Origin: Citrobacter freundii
Lineage (GTDB): Bacteria > Bacteroidota > Bacteroidia > Chitinophagales > Chitinophagaceae
Assembly (NCBI GenBank): GCA_003243445.1
Contig: QFQQ01000006.1
Location: 62,001 to 126,000, forward strand
Reading direction: 5' to 3'
Length of the DNA stretch: 64,000 nucleotides
Every line of letters begins with the position of its first letter. Within the stretch, counting starts at the first letter, position 1. Positions 9,926-18,518 of the stretch are shown here, piece after piece. The translations under genes were made by a program, and so were the position numbers. The notes beneath the pieces were generated by a model. The model ran no database searches. It saw only the letters and a program-made list of their open reading frames with translations, and was not told the origin of the DNA.

Positions 9926-11740
9926 ATGAGATCTATGCCGAAAGCCATTCTGTTAGTGCTATTGTCAGTATTGTTGAATACGGTTCGTGCGCAGGAAGTT
10001 CCATTGGTTGCGAATGTATATGCGCGTGAGCACATCACACTGGATGGAAAGTGGAACTATATCATTGATCCGCTGGAGAATGGTTATTATGATTACAGGT
10101 TGCAGCCGTTCAGGGAAAATGGTTTTTTTGAAAATAAGAAAGCAACAAAGCCGGGAGATCTGGTGGAGTATGATTTTGACAGATCGCCGGTGATGAATAT
10201 TCCGGGTGATTGGAATATGCAGGACAAGCAGTTGTTTGTGTATGAAGGAACGGTTTGGTTCAAGCATGATTTTCTTTATACAAAAAAAGCAGGAACAAGA
10301 GATATCATTTATTTCGGTGCAGTGAACTATGACGCGAAAGTGTATGTGAACGGGAAACTCGTGGGTTCGCATATTGGTGGATACACACCTTTCAATTTTG
10401 ACATAACAGATGTAGTGGTGAACGGAAACAATTTTGTGGTGGTGAAAGTGGATAACAAACGCGCAAAAGACAATGTGCCGACAGTGAACATGGATTGGTG
10501 GAATTATGGTGGCATCACGCGTGATGTGTTGCTGGCGAAAGTTCCGGATACCTATGTAGAAGATTATTTTATCCAGTTAAAAAAAGGAACAAAAGATCAG
10601 ATTCCCGGCTGGATCAAATTGAATACAGCGAAACAGGGACAGACGGTTTTGGTGGAGATCCCCGAATTGAAAGTAAATCTCAAACTGACTACAGATGCGG
10701 AAGGTAAGGCATCATTTGACATCAAAGCCAAGCCTGCATTATGGTCGCCGGAAAATCCGAAAGTGTATGATGTGGTGATTACAAAAGATGGAGAAACGAT
10801 CCGGGATCAGATCGGTTTCCGTACAATTGAGACAAAAGAGAAGGATATTTTATTGAACGGGAAAAAGGTCTTTCTGCGTGGCATCAGCATTCATGAAGAA
10901 GCGCCCTTTGGCCGTGGCCGCGCATGGTCAAAAGAAGATGCGGTGACCTTGCTGACATGGGCGAAGGAAATGGGATGTAATTATGTTCGCCTCGCGCATT
11001 ACCCGCATAACGAACTAATGGTCCGCGAAGCGCAGAAAATGGGCATCATGGTTTGGTCGGAGATCCCCGTTTACTGGACGATCTCATGGGAAAACGAAAA
11101 TACTTACCAGAATGCGCAGCGTCAGCTGACGGATATGATCCGCCGCGATAAGAACCGTTGCAATATCATGATCTGGTCGATCGCCAATGAAACACCGCAT
11201 AGCGATGCTCGTGATAAATTTCTCAGCAGGCTTGCTACCTATGCACGTACGCAGGATAACACGCGCCTGATCAGCATGGCCATGGAAGTGACCAAGGCAA
11301 ACAATAATGTGAACAGGTTAAATGATAACATGAATGAACTGGTGGATGTGATCAGTTTCAACCAGTATATCGGCTGGTATCGCGGTACGAATGAAACCGC
11401 CAGCCTGATGAAATGGGATATCCCCTACAACAAACCTGTTATCATCAGTGAATTTGGCGGTGAAGCTTTGCAGGGTCTGCATGGAGATAAGATCCAGAAA
11501 TGGAATGAAGAATACCAGGAGGAATTATACATTCAGAACCTGGCGATGCTGGAAAAGATCGAAGGTTTGTCGGGCATGTCACCATGGATCTTAGTTGATT
11601 TCAGATCACCGCGCAGGCAGTTGCCGGGGATCCAGGACTTCTTTAACCGGAAGGGATTGATCTCTGACAGGGGGATCAAAAAGAAAGCATTCTTTGTGAT
11701 GCAGGAATATTATAGGAAGAAGGCAGAGCAGTTCAAATGA
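9926..11740 (+). CDS. GH2 glycoside hydrolase (beta-galactosidase/beta-glucuronidase type)
   Basis: 604 residues. The ATG at 9926 is chosen over an in-frame TTG at 9890, giving a clean signal peptide (MRSMPKAILLVLL to VRAQ). There is a jelly-roll sugar-binding domain (about residues 20-200), an immunoglobulin-like domain (about 200-300) and a TIM barrel with NGKKVFLRGISIHEE. SIANETPHSD holds the acid/base Glu 422 and IISEFGGEA the nucleophile Glu 509. It should remove a terminal beta-linked sugar; galactose, glucuronate or mannose cannot be told apart from sequence alone. It is the last gene of the locus and is followed by a strong hairpin. Confidence 0.9.
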   Translation: MRSMPKAILLVLLSVLLNTVRAQEVPLVANVYAREHITLDGKWNYIIDPLENGYYDYRLQPFRENGFFENKKATKPGDLVEYDFDRSPVMNIPGDWNMQDKQLFVYEGTVWFKHDFLYTKKAGTRDIIYFGAVNYDAKVYVNGKLVGSHIGGYTPFNFDITDVVVNGNNFVVVKVDNKRAKDNVPTVNMDWWNYGGITRDVLLAKVPDTYVEDYFIQLKKGTKDQIPGWIKLNTAKQGQTVLVEIPELKVNLKLTTDAEGKASFDIKAKPALWSPENPKVYDVVITKDGETIRDQIGFRTIETKEKDILLNGKKVFLRGISIHEEAPFGRGRAWSKEDAVTLLTWAKEMGCNYVRLAHYPHNELMVREAQKMGIMVWSEIPVYWTISWENENTYQNAQRQLTDMIRRDKNRCNIMIWSIANETPHSDARDKFLSRLATYARTQDNTRLISMAMEVTKANNNVNRLNDNMNELVDVISFNQYIGWYRGTNETASLMKWDIPYNKPVIISEFGGEALQGLHGDKIQKWNEEYQEELYIQNLAMLEKIEGLSGMSPWILVDFRSPRRQLPGIQDFFNRKGLISDRGIKKKAFFVMQEYYRKKAEQFK

Positions 11741-11747
11741 TCTTTTC

Positions 11748-11804
11748 CTTCCCGTTCTTTCCGCCTTACCGGTAAAAAAACGGTAAGGCGGAAAGGACGG
11801 GAAG
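11748..11804 (+). terminator. 24-bp hairpin after GH2 gene
   Basis: Bases 11748-11771 pair with 11781-11804 (arm words CTTCCCG and TTTCCGCCTTACCG) with one mismatch that would be G-U in RNA, closing a 9-base A-rich loop. It begins seven bases after the GH2 stop. No T-run follows, so termination efficiency is uncertain. Confidence 0.75.
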
Positions 11805-12082
11805 AAAGAAATTGAGATCGATGTTTACAGTTAGATCCTGGGAGTACCCGGCGATGTTCTCATTGCTGGTCCGCTCCCTTTGTTTTTTCGCGGATTCAGA
11901 GGCGCGGATTTCGCGAATGGGTGTCTTGAATTAGGAGACAATCTGCCAGATCTGCGGGAAGCTTATACGCCTCCTGAAGAGCGAGTTTCTTTCTAAAATC
12001 AAGATTTGCAATTACTTTTAGGGTCCAGGGGGCGCCGTATAAGATTTTTCAGGTAATTCTTCCGAAAATCCCCTTATATACC
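11805..12082. other. Intergenic spacer before rplK, no gene recognised
   Basis: There is no convincing gene in these 278 bases. TTCGCGGATTCAGAGGCGCGG and nearby TTCGCGAAT words (about 11890-11921) belong to the same GCGCAGATTCGCG-like word family seen at 36351-36377 and 51240-51283. secE, nusG and tuf, which often precede rplK, are absent here. Confidence 0.5.
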
Positions 12083-12090
12083 TACCTTTG
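12083..12090 (+). promoter_or_regulatory. Candidate -7 box of rplK operon promoter
   Basis: TACCTTTG matches the Bacteroidota TAnnTTTG consensus exactly. The -33 position (12060-12063, TTCC) is a poor match. It would give a leader of roughly 165 bases before the rplK ATG at 12262. Confidence 0.6.
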
Positions 12091-12111
12091 CAGCCCCAAA
12101 GAGTTCTTTAT

Positions 12112-12183
12112 TTGTCCCGGGCATTGATCCGGGAAGAGAATTCCGGTTTAAAGCCGGGATCCCGGATCACAAGTCCGGGACAA
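12112..12183 (+). promoter_or_regulatory. Inverted repeat in rplK 5' leader
   Basis: Bases 12112-12134 (TTGTCCCGGG ... ATCCGGGA) pair with 12160-12183 with few mismatches, forming a long GC-rich stem in the presumed rplK leader. A smaller stem around 12203-12227 (CCGC/GCGG) follows. The CCGGGATCCCGG-type words look like a dispersed repeat. The stem could influence translation or attenuation of the operon. No ribosomal-protein binding site was identified. Confidence 0.65.
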
Positions 12184-12261
12184 GCATTGGGAGACCAAGT
12201 AGTCCGCCGGAGCTTTAGCGTAAGCGGAAGAACAGTCGTTAACACCAAAAAGTATTTTAAA

Positions 12262-12705
12262 ATGGCAAAAGAAATCTCAGGCTTTGTAAAGCTTCAGTGC
12301 AAAGGTGGCCAGGCCAACCCTGCACCTCCGATCGGTCCGGCATTGGGTTCCAAAGGTGTGAACATCATGGAATTCTGCAAACAGTTCAATGCCCGCACAC
12401 AGGACAAAATGGGAAAAGTTCTCCCAGTATTGATCACAGTTTATTCTGACAAGAGTTTTGAGTTCGTAATTAAAACTCCTCCCGCTGCTATCCAGTTGAT
12501 GGAAGCTGCTAAGATCCAGAAAGGTTCAAAAGAAAGCAATCGTGCTAAAGTTGGTAAAGTAACCTGGGCTCAGGTTGAAGTTATCGCTAAAGACAAGATG
12601 CCTGATCTGAACTGCTTCACTGTAGAAAGCGCTATGAAAATGGTAGCTGGTACAGCCCGCAGCATGGGCCTGAACGTGGAAGGTAAAGCTCCATGGGAGA
12701 ATTAA
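12262..12705 (+). CDS. rplK: 50S ribosomal protein L11
   Basis: 147 residues, normal for L11. The N-terminal MAKEISGFVKLQCKGGQANP and APPIGPALGSKGVNIMEFCK are diagnostic, as is the C-terminal rRNA-binding part ending GLNVEGKAPWEN. The frame is open upstream to 12088, but that extension only translates the leader palindromes, so the ATG at 12262 is the start. L11 binds the GTPase-associated centre of 23S rRNA with the L10-L12 stalk. rplA follows after 63 bases that contain a TCCCGGC/GCCGGGA stem (12706-12712 with 12743-12749). Confidence 0.98.
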   Translation: MAKEISGFVKLQCKGGQANPAPPIGPALGSKGVNIMEFCKQFNARTQDKMGKVLPVLITVYSDKSFEFVIKTPPAAIQLMEAAKIQKGSKESNRAKVGKVTWAQVEVIAKDKMPDLNCFTVESAMKMVAGTARSMGLNVEGKAPWEN

Positions 12706-12768
12706 TCCCGGCCAAGCAAATTTAATTCACTCCGGCCTATAAGCCGGGACCTCTAAACTCGAATCAAA

Positions 12769-13464
12769 ATGGCATTCATCCCTAAAAAAAGAAAAGTTGC
12801 CAACACAAAAGTTGATGGCAACAAACAATATAGCTTAAAAGATGCGTCTGCACTGGTAAAATCAATCACTACCTGCAAATTCGATGCATCTGTTGACCTG
12901 CACGTTCGCCTTGGTGTAGATCCAAAGAAAGCTGACCAGGCTATCCGTGGTACGGTTACATTACCTCATGGTACAGGTAAAACCAAAAGAGTGTTGGTGC
13001 TCTGCACTCCTGATAAAGAAGCTGAAGCAAAGAACGCAGGTGCTGACTATGTTGGCCTCGACGAGTTCGTTGCAAAGATCGAAGGTGGCTGGGTAGATGT
13101 TGATGTGATCATCGCTACTCCATCTGTAATGCCTAAGATCGGTAAGCTGGGTAAAGTATTAGGTCCACGTAACCTGATGCCAAACCCTAAAACAGGTACA
13201 GTTACCAACGATGTGGCAACTGCTATCAACGATGTAAAAGGTGGTAAGATCGCTTTCAAGGTTGACAAAGTGGGTATCATCCACGCTTCAATCGGCCGCG
13301 TAAGCTTTACTCCGGAAAAAATTGCTGAGAACAGCCAGGAATTGCTGAATGCGATCATCAAAGCGAAACCTGCTACAGCAAAAGGAACTTACCTGAAAGG
13401 CATCAGCATGGCAAGCTCTATGAGCCCAGGCGTTGCAATCGACACAAAAGCATTTGTTCATTAA
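12769..13464 (+). CDS. rplA: 50S ribosomal protein L1
   Basis: 231 residues, full length. L1 signatures include VDLHVRLGVDPKKADQAIRG, LPHGTGK, MPKIGKLGKVLGPRNLMPNP and KTGTV. L1 forms the mobile stalk near the ribosomal E site and in many bacteria represses its own operon by binding the leader mRNA. The 63-base gap before it contains a GC stem that could be such a site (inference). rplJ starts 28 bases downstream. Confidence 0.98.
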   Translation: MAFIPKKRKVANTKVDGNKQYSLKDASALVKSITTCKFDASVDLHVRLGVDPKKADQAIRGTVTLPHGTGKTKRVLVLCTPDKEAEAKNAGADYVGLDEFVAKIEGGWVDVDVIIATPSVMPKIGKLGKVLGPRNLMPNPKTGTVTNDVATAINDVKGGKIAFKVDKVGIIHASIGRVSFTPEKIAENSQELLNAIIKAKPATAKGTYLKGISMASSMSPGVAIDTKAFVH

Positions 13465-13491
13465 TCTTAAGTGGTTTAAAAACTTATTATC

Positions 13492-14022
13492 ATGACTAAA
13501 GATCAAAAAAACGAAGTGATTGAACTGCTGAAAGGTAAGTTCTCCCAATATAATAACTTCTATATCGCCGATACAGAATCACTGACTGTTGAGCAGGTTG
13601 GCAAACTCCGCCGTGCATGCTTCGACAAGCAAGTGGAAATGAAAGTAGCAAAGAACACCCTGATCAAAAAAGCACTGGAGTCCCTGGATGCTGAAAAATA
13701 CTCAGGCGTGTACGAAGCACTGAATAAAGTAACAGCACTGATGTTCTCTGAGAACCCTAAAGAACCAGCGCTGATCATCAGCTCTTTCCGCAAGGCGAGC
13801 AACGGTGAAAAACCAGTGCTGAAAGCTGCGTTCATCAACGGTGATATTTACACTGGCGATAACCAACTGAAAGCCCTGACCCAGATCAAGACGAAGAACG
13901 AGCTCATCGGCGAAGTTATCGGCTTGCTGCAATCTCCTGCAAAACGTGTACTGGCTGCGTTGTTGCACCATCACGAGCAGAAAGCGGGTGGAGCAGAAGC
14001 TACTCATGCTGCTGCAGAATAA
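13492..14022 (+). CDS. rplJ: 50S ribosomal protein L10
   Basis: 176 residues. N-terminal TKDQKNEVIELLKGKFSQY and AKNTLIKKALE are typical of L10; the C-terminal helix that binds L12 dimers ends in HHHEQKAGGAEATHAAAE. L10 anchors L12 dimers to the ribosome. The spacing to rplA is 28 bases, so no room exists for a classic L10 leader here. The larger structured gap lies downstream, before rplL. Confidence 0.97.
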   Translation: MTKDQKNEVIELLKGKFSQYNNFYIADTESLTVEQVGKLRRACFDKQVEMKVAKNTLIKKALESLDAEKYSGVYEALNKVTALMFSENPKEPALIISSFRKASNGEKPVLKAAFINGDIYTGDNQLKALTQIKTKNELIGEVIGLLQSPAKRVLAALLHHHEQKAGGAEATHAAAE

Positions 14023-14031
14023 TTATTGAAT

Positions 14032-14107
14032 TAAAAAGTCAAAAGCAACCCCGCTATCCAGCGGAAGTAGCTTTCGATTGTTAAGCGGGGTGCATTTTGA
14101 CTTTTTA
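14032..14107 (+). promoter_or_regulatory. Two-part hairpin between rplJ and rplL
   Basis: The 24-base arms 14032-14055 and 14084-14107 pair with about two mismatches. The outer stem is AAAAAGTCAAAA with TTTTGACTTTTT and the inner stem ACCCCGCT with AGCGGGGT. It sits in the 156-base gap between two genes that must be made in unequal amounts, so attenuation or RNA processing is plausible. Confidence 0.75.
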
Positions 14108-14148
14108 CTTATAACGATCAATTTTTTTAATCATCCGTCGGAGCGACT

Positions 14149-14156
14149 TAGCTTTG
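14149..14156 (+). promoter_or_regulatory. Candidate internal promoter of rplL
   Basis: TAGCTTTG fits TAnnTTTG exactly and lies 22 bases before the rplL ATG. The -33 position 14126-14129 reads TTTA (three of four consensus). A separate promoter would let L12 be made in excess over L10. Confidence 0.55.
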
Positions 14157-14178
14157 AAGACGGGAAAAATTCAAAACA

Positions 14179-14550
14179 ATGGCAGACATTAAAGCATTAG
14201 CAGAAAGCCTCGTGGCTTTGACTGTAAAAGACGTACAAGAATTAGCAGATTTCCTGAAATCTGAATATGGTATCGAGCCAGCTGCAGCAGCAGTAGTAGT
14301 TGCTGGTGACGGCGGTGGTGCAGCGAAAGCAGAAGAAAAAACTGCATTCGACGTTATCCTGAAAAGCGGTGGTGCTTCTAAACTGAACGTAGTTAAGATC
14401 GTTAAAGATCTGACTGGTCTCGGTCTGAAAGAAGCGAAAGACCTCGTTGACGGTGCTCCAAAACCAGTGAAAGAAGGTGTTTCTAAAGCTGAAGCTGATG
14501 AGATCGCAGCTAAACTGAAAGAAGCAGGTGCAGATGTTGAAGTTGCTTAA
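14179..14550 (+). CDS. rplL: 50S ribosomal protein L7/L12
   Basis: 123 residues. An N-terminal dimerisation part (ADIKALAESLVALTVKDVQE), an Ala/Gly-rich hinge (about residues 37-54) and the C-terminal factor-binding domain starting at EKTAFDVILKSGGASKLNVV are all present. L12 recruits translation factors and is present in several copies per ribosome. It is normally followed directly by rpoB; here it is followed by a terminator and about 9.6 kb of unrelated genes. Confidence 0.98.
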   Translation: MADIKALAESLVALTVKDVQELADFLKSEYGIEPAAAAVVVAGDGGGAAKAEEKTAFDVILKSGGASKLNVVKIVKDLTGLGLKEAKDLVDGAPKPVKEGVSKAEADEIAAKLKEAGADVEVA

Positions 14551-14575
14551 TTCTTACAATAAAGCATAATAAAGG

Positions 14576-14604
14576 ACCCCGGCTTTTGCCGGGGTTTTTT
14601 ATTG
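14576..14604 (+). terminator. Rho-independent terminator after rplL
   Basis: CCCCGG, a CTTTT loop and CCGGGG are followed directly by TTTTTT, 26 bases after the rplL stop. This is the clearest intrinsic terminator in the window and ends the ribosomal protein operon before the accessory insert. Confidence 0.92.
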
Positions 14605-14663
14605 TCAGTTTCTCTCCTTTAATACGTCATCAACTCGCGGCAGGATGCGCGATATACTTCCCT

Positions 14664-14920
14664 TCACTCACAGTTAGCCTTCATTTCGCTCCGCATTCTT
14701 CGCACTCCTTCAGCTGTATAACCCGATGTAAAGTTCAGTGCCTGTAAAACCGGATACCAGGTAACCAGGATACCATCCTGGTCAGGTTTACTGGCCTTTG
14801 CAATGCATCATAAATAGTATCACCAACCGAAAATCTGTTAACGGATTCCGTTAACATGAAGCAGACAAAATATTGAAACTCATAAGTGTTTACCCTAAGA
14901 GAAATAATGACTGAAGACAA
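14664..14920 (-). pseudogene. Possible frameshifted gene remnant
   Basis: Two minus-strand frames look protein-like and are offset by one base near 14810-14825. The upstream frame (from 14920) ends with SVNRFSVGDTIYDAL. The downstream frame (14664-14808) reads IAKASKPDQDGILVTW, then PVLQALNFTSGYTAEGVRR and a stop. Joined, they would make one peptide tail. The family is not recognised. The rest of the 14605-15401 gap is AT-rich and holds no other gene that I can support. Confidence 0.3.
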
Positions 14921-15122
14921 TCAGGCAGAGAGAAAATATTTTTTGGCATTAAAAATTTTCTAATCCCATATTTTTAACGCAAATTGAATAATCATAAAAG
15001 GGCACAAAAAATTGGCTGTAATCTCTCGAAAAAGTAAATAAAAAGACGAATTGATCTGTTTTCAGGGGAAAGCAAGCATAAAGAGACACATTCGATTAAT
15101 ATAAAATACAACGAACGGTATG

Positions 15123-15132
15123 CAAACGTTTG
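15123..15132. promoter_or_regulatory. CAAACGTTTG palindrome
   Basis: A perfect 10-base palindrome about 270 bases upstream of the second SusC gene. It resembles the core of LacI-family operators (compare GAAAACGTTTTC at 56252). A weak promoter-like TAACTTTT lies at 15179-15186. This is a short match and could be chance. Confidence 0.25.
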
Positions 15133-15401
15133 ATTTCTCATTCCAAACTAATGACCGTTTTGCTTTCTTGCCGGATTTTAACTTTTTTGGAAAATTTTTG
15201 CAATTAATTAACCCTAGTTAAGCATTTGTTAAGTGAATCCCATAACTTAGTCCGAAAGGTTAAGGCAAAGACCATTTTCCCGAGTGTTCTTTGTCCATCT
15301 CAAGAAAATCCCAAGATCTTATGGACAGCGATCAATAATCCGCTTTCATAGAAAACCACCTTATCCTGCTTCATTTCTAACAATCAAAACTAACGTTCAA
15401 C

Positions 15402-18400
15402 ATGAGAAAACTTCTTGTGATGTTTTCGTTGCTGCTGTGTGCGCTCGCCACATTTGCACAACAAAGACAAATTACCGGTAAGATCGTCGACAAGACCGGT
15501 GCTCCGATCAGTGGTGCCACGATTACCGTTAAAGGCACTTCTTCAGGAACTTCAGCCGGACCGGATGGTTCCTTTTCAGTTTCAGCAAAGACAGGTGATG
15601 TATTGGAAGTATCAGCAGTGAACTTCGGTTCGCTTACCGTAAAGATCGGCAGCCATAATGATATGGGCAGCATTGAGCTTGAGGTACGCGAAAACGTAAT
15701 GGACGAAGTAGTCGTAACTGCTGGTGGTATCCAGCGTAAAAAACGTGAAGAAGGTTATGCGGCAACTCGTGTTACGGGAGCACAGTTGACTGCAGCAAAA
15801 CCTGTAAACGTTGCGGCTGGTCTTAGCGGTAAAGTAGCGGGTCTTCAGGTGAATGCCATCAATGGTGGTGTTAACCCAACTGTAAGACTTGTACTCAGAG
15901 GTAACCGTTCACTCCTTGGTAACAACACGGCATTGATCGTTGTTGACAACGTGATCGTGCCAAGTGAGATCCTGGGTAATATTAACCCTGAAGATATCGA
16001 AGATATCAACGTACTGAATGGTGCAGGTGCTGCGGCCTTGTATGGTTCAGATGCGTCTAACGGTGCCGTGATCATCACTACCAAGAAAGGTGCAAAAGGT
16101 GGCAACGGAACAGTGAAGATCTCTAACACAACAACGCTGGAAAAAACCAGCTTCTATCCAAAATTGCAAAAGGAGTTTGGTTCAGGTTGGGAAACCGGTG
16201 CATTCGTTCCTTATGAGAACCAACAATACGGTCCACGTTTCGACGGAAGCCTTCGTCAGCTTGGCCGTGCAGATATCGATGGCAGCATCCAGGAATATCC
16301 TTATGTGGCCAATAATGACCGCGAAGATTTCTGGGTAAATGGTCTCACTAATCAGTCTGATCTTTCATTGTCTAACGCAGACGATAAAAGTTCTTACTAT
16401 GTATCTGCTCAATTTGCAACGATCAAGGGAACTACTCCTAAAGATAAATTCAACCGCGCTCAATTGCGTTTCAATGGTAGCCGCAAGATCACAAAAGCGT
16501 TGAATGTAAACTATAGCGTTAACTATATCCAGAACAGGTATGACCGTACTACTCAAACAAGCACGATCTACAACAACCTGTTGAATACTCCGGCCTGGGC
16601 TCCGCTGAAGTCTTTCCAGAACTGGCAGACTGATAAATGGGCAAGCCCCGAGTTGTATTACAACGACTACTACCTGAACCCATATTTCTATATCGATAAC
16701 TACCGTGAGAAAATCCGTAACGATTATCTCACCGGTAATCTTGAGCTTTCTTTCAAACCGGCTCCATGGTTGGATGTAGTTTACCGTGTTGGTCTGACCA
16801 CTCGTAATAACAGTGGTAAATCATATGTTGGCATGTATTCGTTTAAAGACAACTTCTACAAACGTGGCGGTAAAGCAAGCTGGAACTGGCCTGGTAGCGT
16901 ATCGGATGATATGTACTATTCTACCCAGATCAACTCAGACCTCCTGGTCACTGTAAGAAAACGCATCAATGATGTGGGTCTTGAGCTGACTGCCGGTCAG
17001 AGCCTGCGTAACAACGTTGCGAAATCTACCAATACCAACATCAACGGTATGGTAATTCCAGGTTTGTATAACGTTTCTAACAGAACTGCTGCGCAACCTT
17101 TCTCTTCTGAAAGTAACTCAACTGCACGCCAGCTGGGTGTATTCGGTAAATTCAAAGTTTCTTATAAAAACTGGTTATTCCTTGATGTAACAGGCCGTAA
17201 CGACTGGCGCTCTGTACTGGATCCTGACCACTGGTCTTTCTTCTATCCGGCTGCTGACCTTTCTTTCGTTGCTTCTGATGCGATCGAGGCGATCAAAAAC
17301 AGCAAGATCATCAACAACATGAAGATCAGGGGTGGCGTTTCCAAAGTTGGTAACGTAAACCTCGGCGCATATTCATTGTTGAACACATTCGATAACGCCA
17401 GCGGTTATCCCTATGCGTTGACAGGTCCTGGTTACAGCGTAAGCGGTCTTACCGTGAACCCGTCTCTCGAGCCAGAGATCACTAAAGGCTGGGAAGTTGG
17501 AGTTGATATGGATCTCCTGGATTCAAGGATCAACTTCGGCGCAACTTACTATTTCACTACAACAGATGCGCAGACTGTTAACACACAGATCTCTCAGGCT
17601 TCTGGTTTCTCCACTTATAAAACAAACACCGGTGAAGTTACCAACAAAGGTCTTGAAGTATTACTGCACTACACACCGATCCGCACACGTGACTGGAGTG
17701 TAACTGTTGGTGGTAACTATACTTACAACAAGAACCTCGTAGTTTCAATCAGCGACGATCTCGAGAAACTGAACCTTTCTTCAGGTGCTGCTGCACAAAC
17801 TATCGCTAAAGCCGGCTATCTGTTCCCGATCCTTGAAGGAACTGATTACCTGCGCGATGATCAGGGCCGTATCATTGTTGACCGTGTTACTGGTTATCCA
17901 ACAAAAGATCCTGTTCCGAAATTGCTGGGCAATACAAACCCTAAACAACGTTTGGGTCTGGACGCAGAAATTCGTTTCAAAAACTTCAGACTCTGGGCAC
18001 TGGCTGAATACCGTGGCGGATTCGTTGTATATCACAATGGTGGCGGTACAATGGACTTCTCTGGTTCTTCTGCACGCACCGTTGCATTCAACCGTGAGCG
18101 TTTCGTAATGCCGAACTCATCTTATTGGGATGGTTCTAAATATGTAGAGAATACTTCTATTCAGGTTCGTGACGGTGGTTCAGGTTTCTGGGCAAACGGT
18201 GAGGGTTCTTACAATACCGATATCGCAACAAACTATATCATCAAAGGTGATTACTGGAAGATCCGTGAGGTTTCGCTTACTTACGAGTTCCCTAAGAGCT
18301 TCATTTCAAAAGCAAAATTCCTGAAAGCAGCATCACTCAGCGTTCAGGGACGTAACCTGTTCATCTTTACAGCTAAATCAAATATCTATACCGATCCTGA

Positions 18401-18497
18401 GTATAACTTCTCTGACGGTAATGCTATCGGTATCACAACGCTGGGCCAAACACCTCCTTCAAGATACATGGGTGCTACGCTCAACTTAACATTCTAA
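15402..18497 (+). CDS. SusC/RagA-family TonB-dependent transporter (second system)
   Basis: 1031 residues with signal peptide ATFAQ, a carboxypeptidase-regulatory-like domain (ITGKIVDKTGAPISGATITV), TonB-box-like MDEVVVTAGG, plug motifs LSGKVAGLQV and VLNGAGAAALYGSDASNGAV, and a barrel ending in YMGATLNLTF. The plug signature differs from the other two SusC proteins here (GSDASNG instead of GARAAGG). Codon use is strongly biased to GGT, CGT and AAC as in the neighbouring ribosomal genes, suggesting very high expression. No enzyme or regulator gene is linked, so the cargo is unknown; peptides or a general nutrient are possible. Confidence 0.95.
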   Translation: MRKLLVMFSLLLCALATFAQQRQITGKIVDKTGAPISGATITVKGTSSGTSAGPDGSFSVSAKTGDVLEVSAVNFGSLTVKIGSHNDMGSIELEVRENVMDEVVVTAGGIQRKKREEGYAATRVTGAQLTAAKPVNVAAGLSGKVAGLQVNAINGGVNPTVRLVLRGNRSLLGNNTALIVVDNVIVPSEILGNINPEDIEDINVLNGAGAAALYGSDASNGAVIITTKKGAKGGNGTVKISNTTTLEKTSFYPKLQKEFGSGWETGAFVPYENQQYGPRFDGSLRQLGRADIDGSIQEYPYVANNDREDFWVNGLTNQSDLSLSNADDKSSYYVSAQFATIKGTTPKDKFNRAQLRFNGSRKITKALNVNYSVNYIQNRYDRTTQTSTIYNNLLNTPAWAPLKSFQNWQTDKWASPELYYNDYYLNPYFYIDNYREKIRNDYLTGNLELSFKPAPWLDVVYRVGLTTRNNSGKSYVGMYSFKDNFYKRGGKASWNWPGSVSDDMYYSTQINSDLLVTVRKRINDVGLELTAGQSLRNNVAKSTNTNINGMVIPGLYNVSNRTAAQPFSSESNSTARQLGVFGKFKVSYKNWLFLDVTGRNDWRSVLDPDHWSFFYPAADLSFVASDAIEAIKNSKIINNMKIRGGVSKVGNVNLGAYSLLNTFDNASGYPYALTGPGYSVSGLTVNPSLEPEITKGWEVGVDMDLLDSRINFGATYYFTTTDAQTVNTQISQASGFSTYKTNTGEVTNKGLEVLLHYTPIRTRDWSVTVGGNYTYNKNLVVSISDDLEKLNLSSGAAAQTIAKAGYLFPILEGTDYLRDDQGRIIVDRVTGYPTKDPVPKLLGNTNPKQRLGLDAEIRFKNFRLWALAEYRGGFVVYHNGGGTMDFSGSSARTVAFNRERFVMPNSSYWDGSKYVENTSIQVRDGGSGFWANGEGSYNTDIATNYIIKGDYWKIREVSLTYEFPKSFISKAKFLKAASLSVQGRNLFIFTAKSNIYTDPEYNFSDGNAIGITTLGQTPPSRYMGATLNLTF

Positions 18498-18518
18498 TTA
18501 CCAGTTTAAATTCTTGAT

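Noticed and set aside
12088..12261. N-terminal extension of L11
   Set aside because: It translates the leader palindrome; L11 starts with MAKEISGF at 12262.
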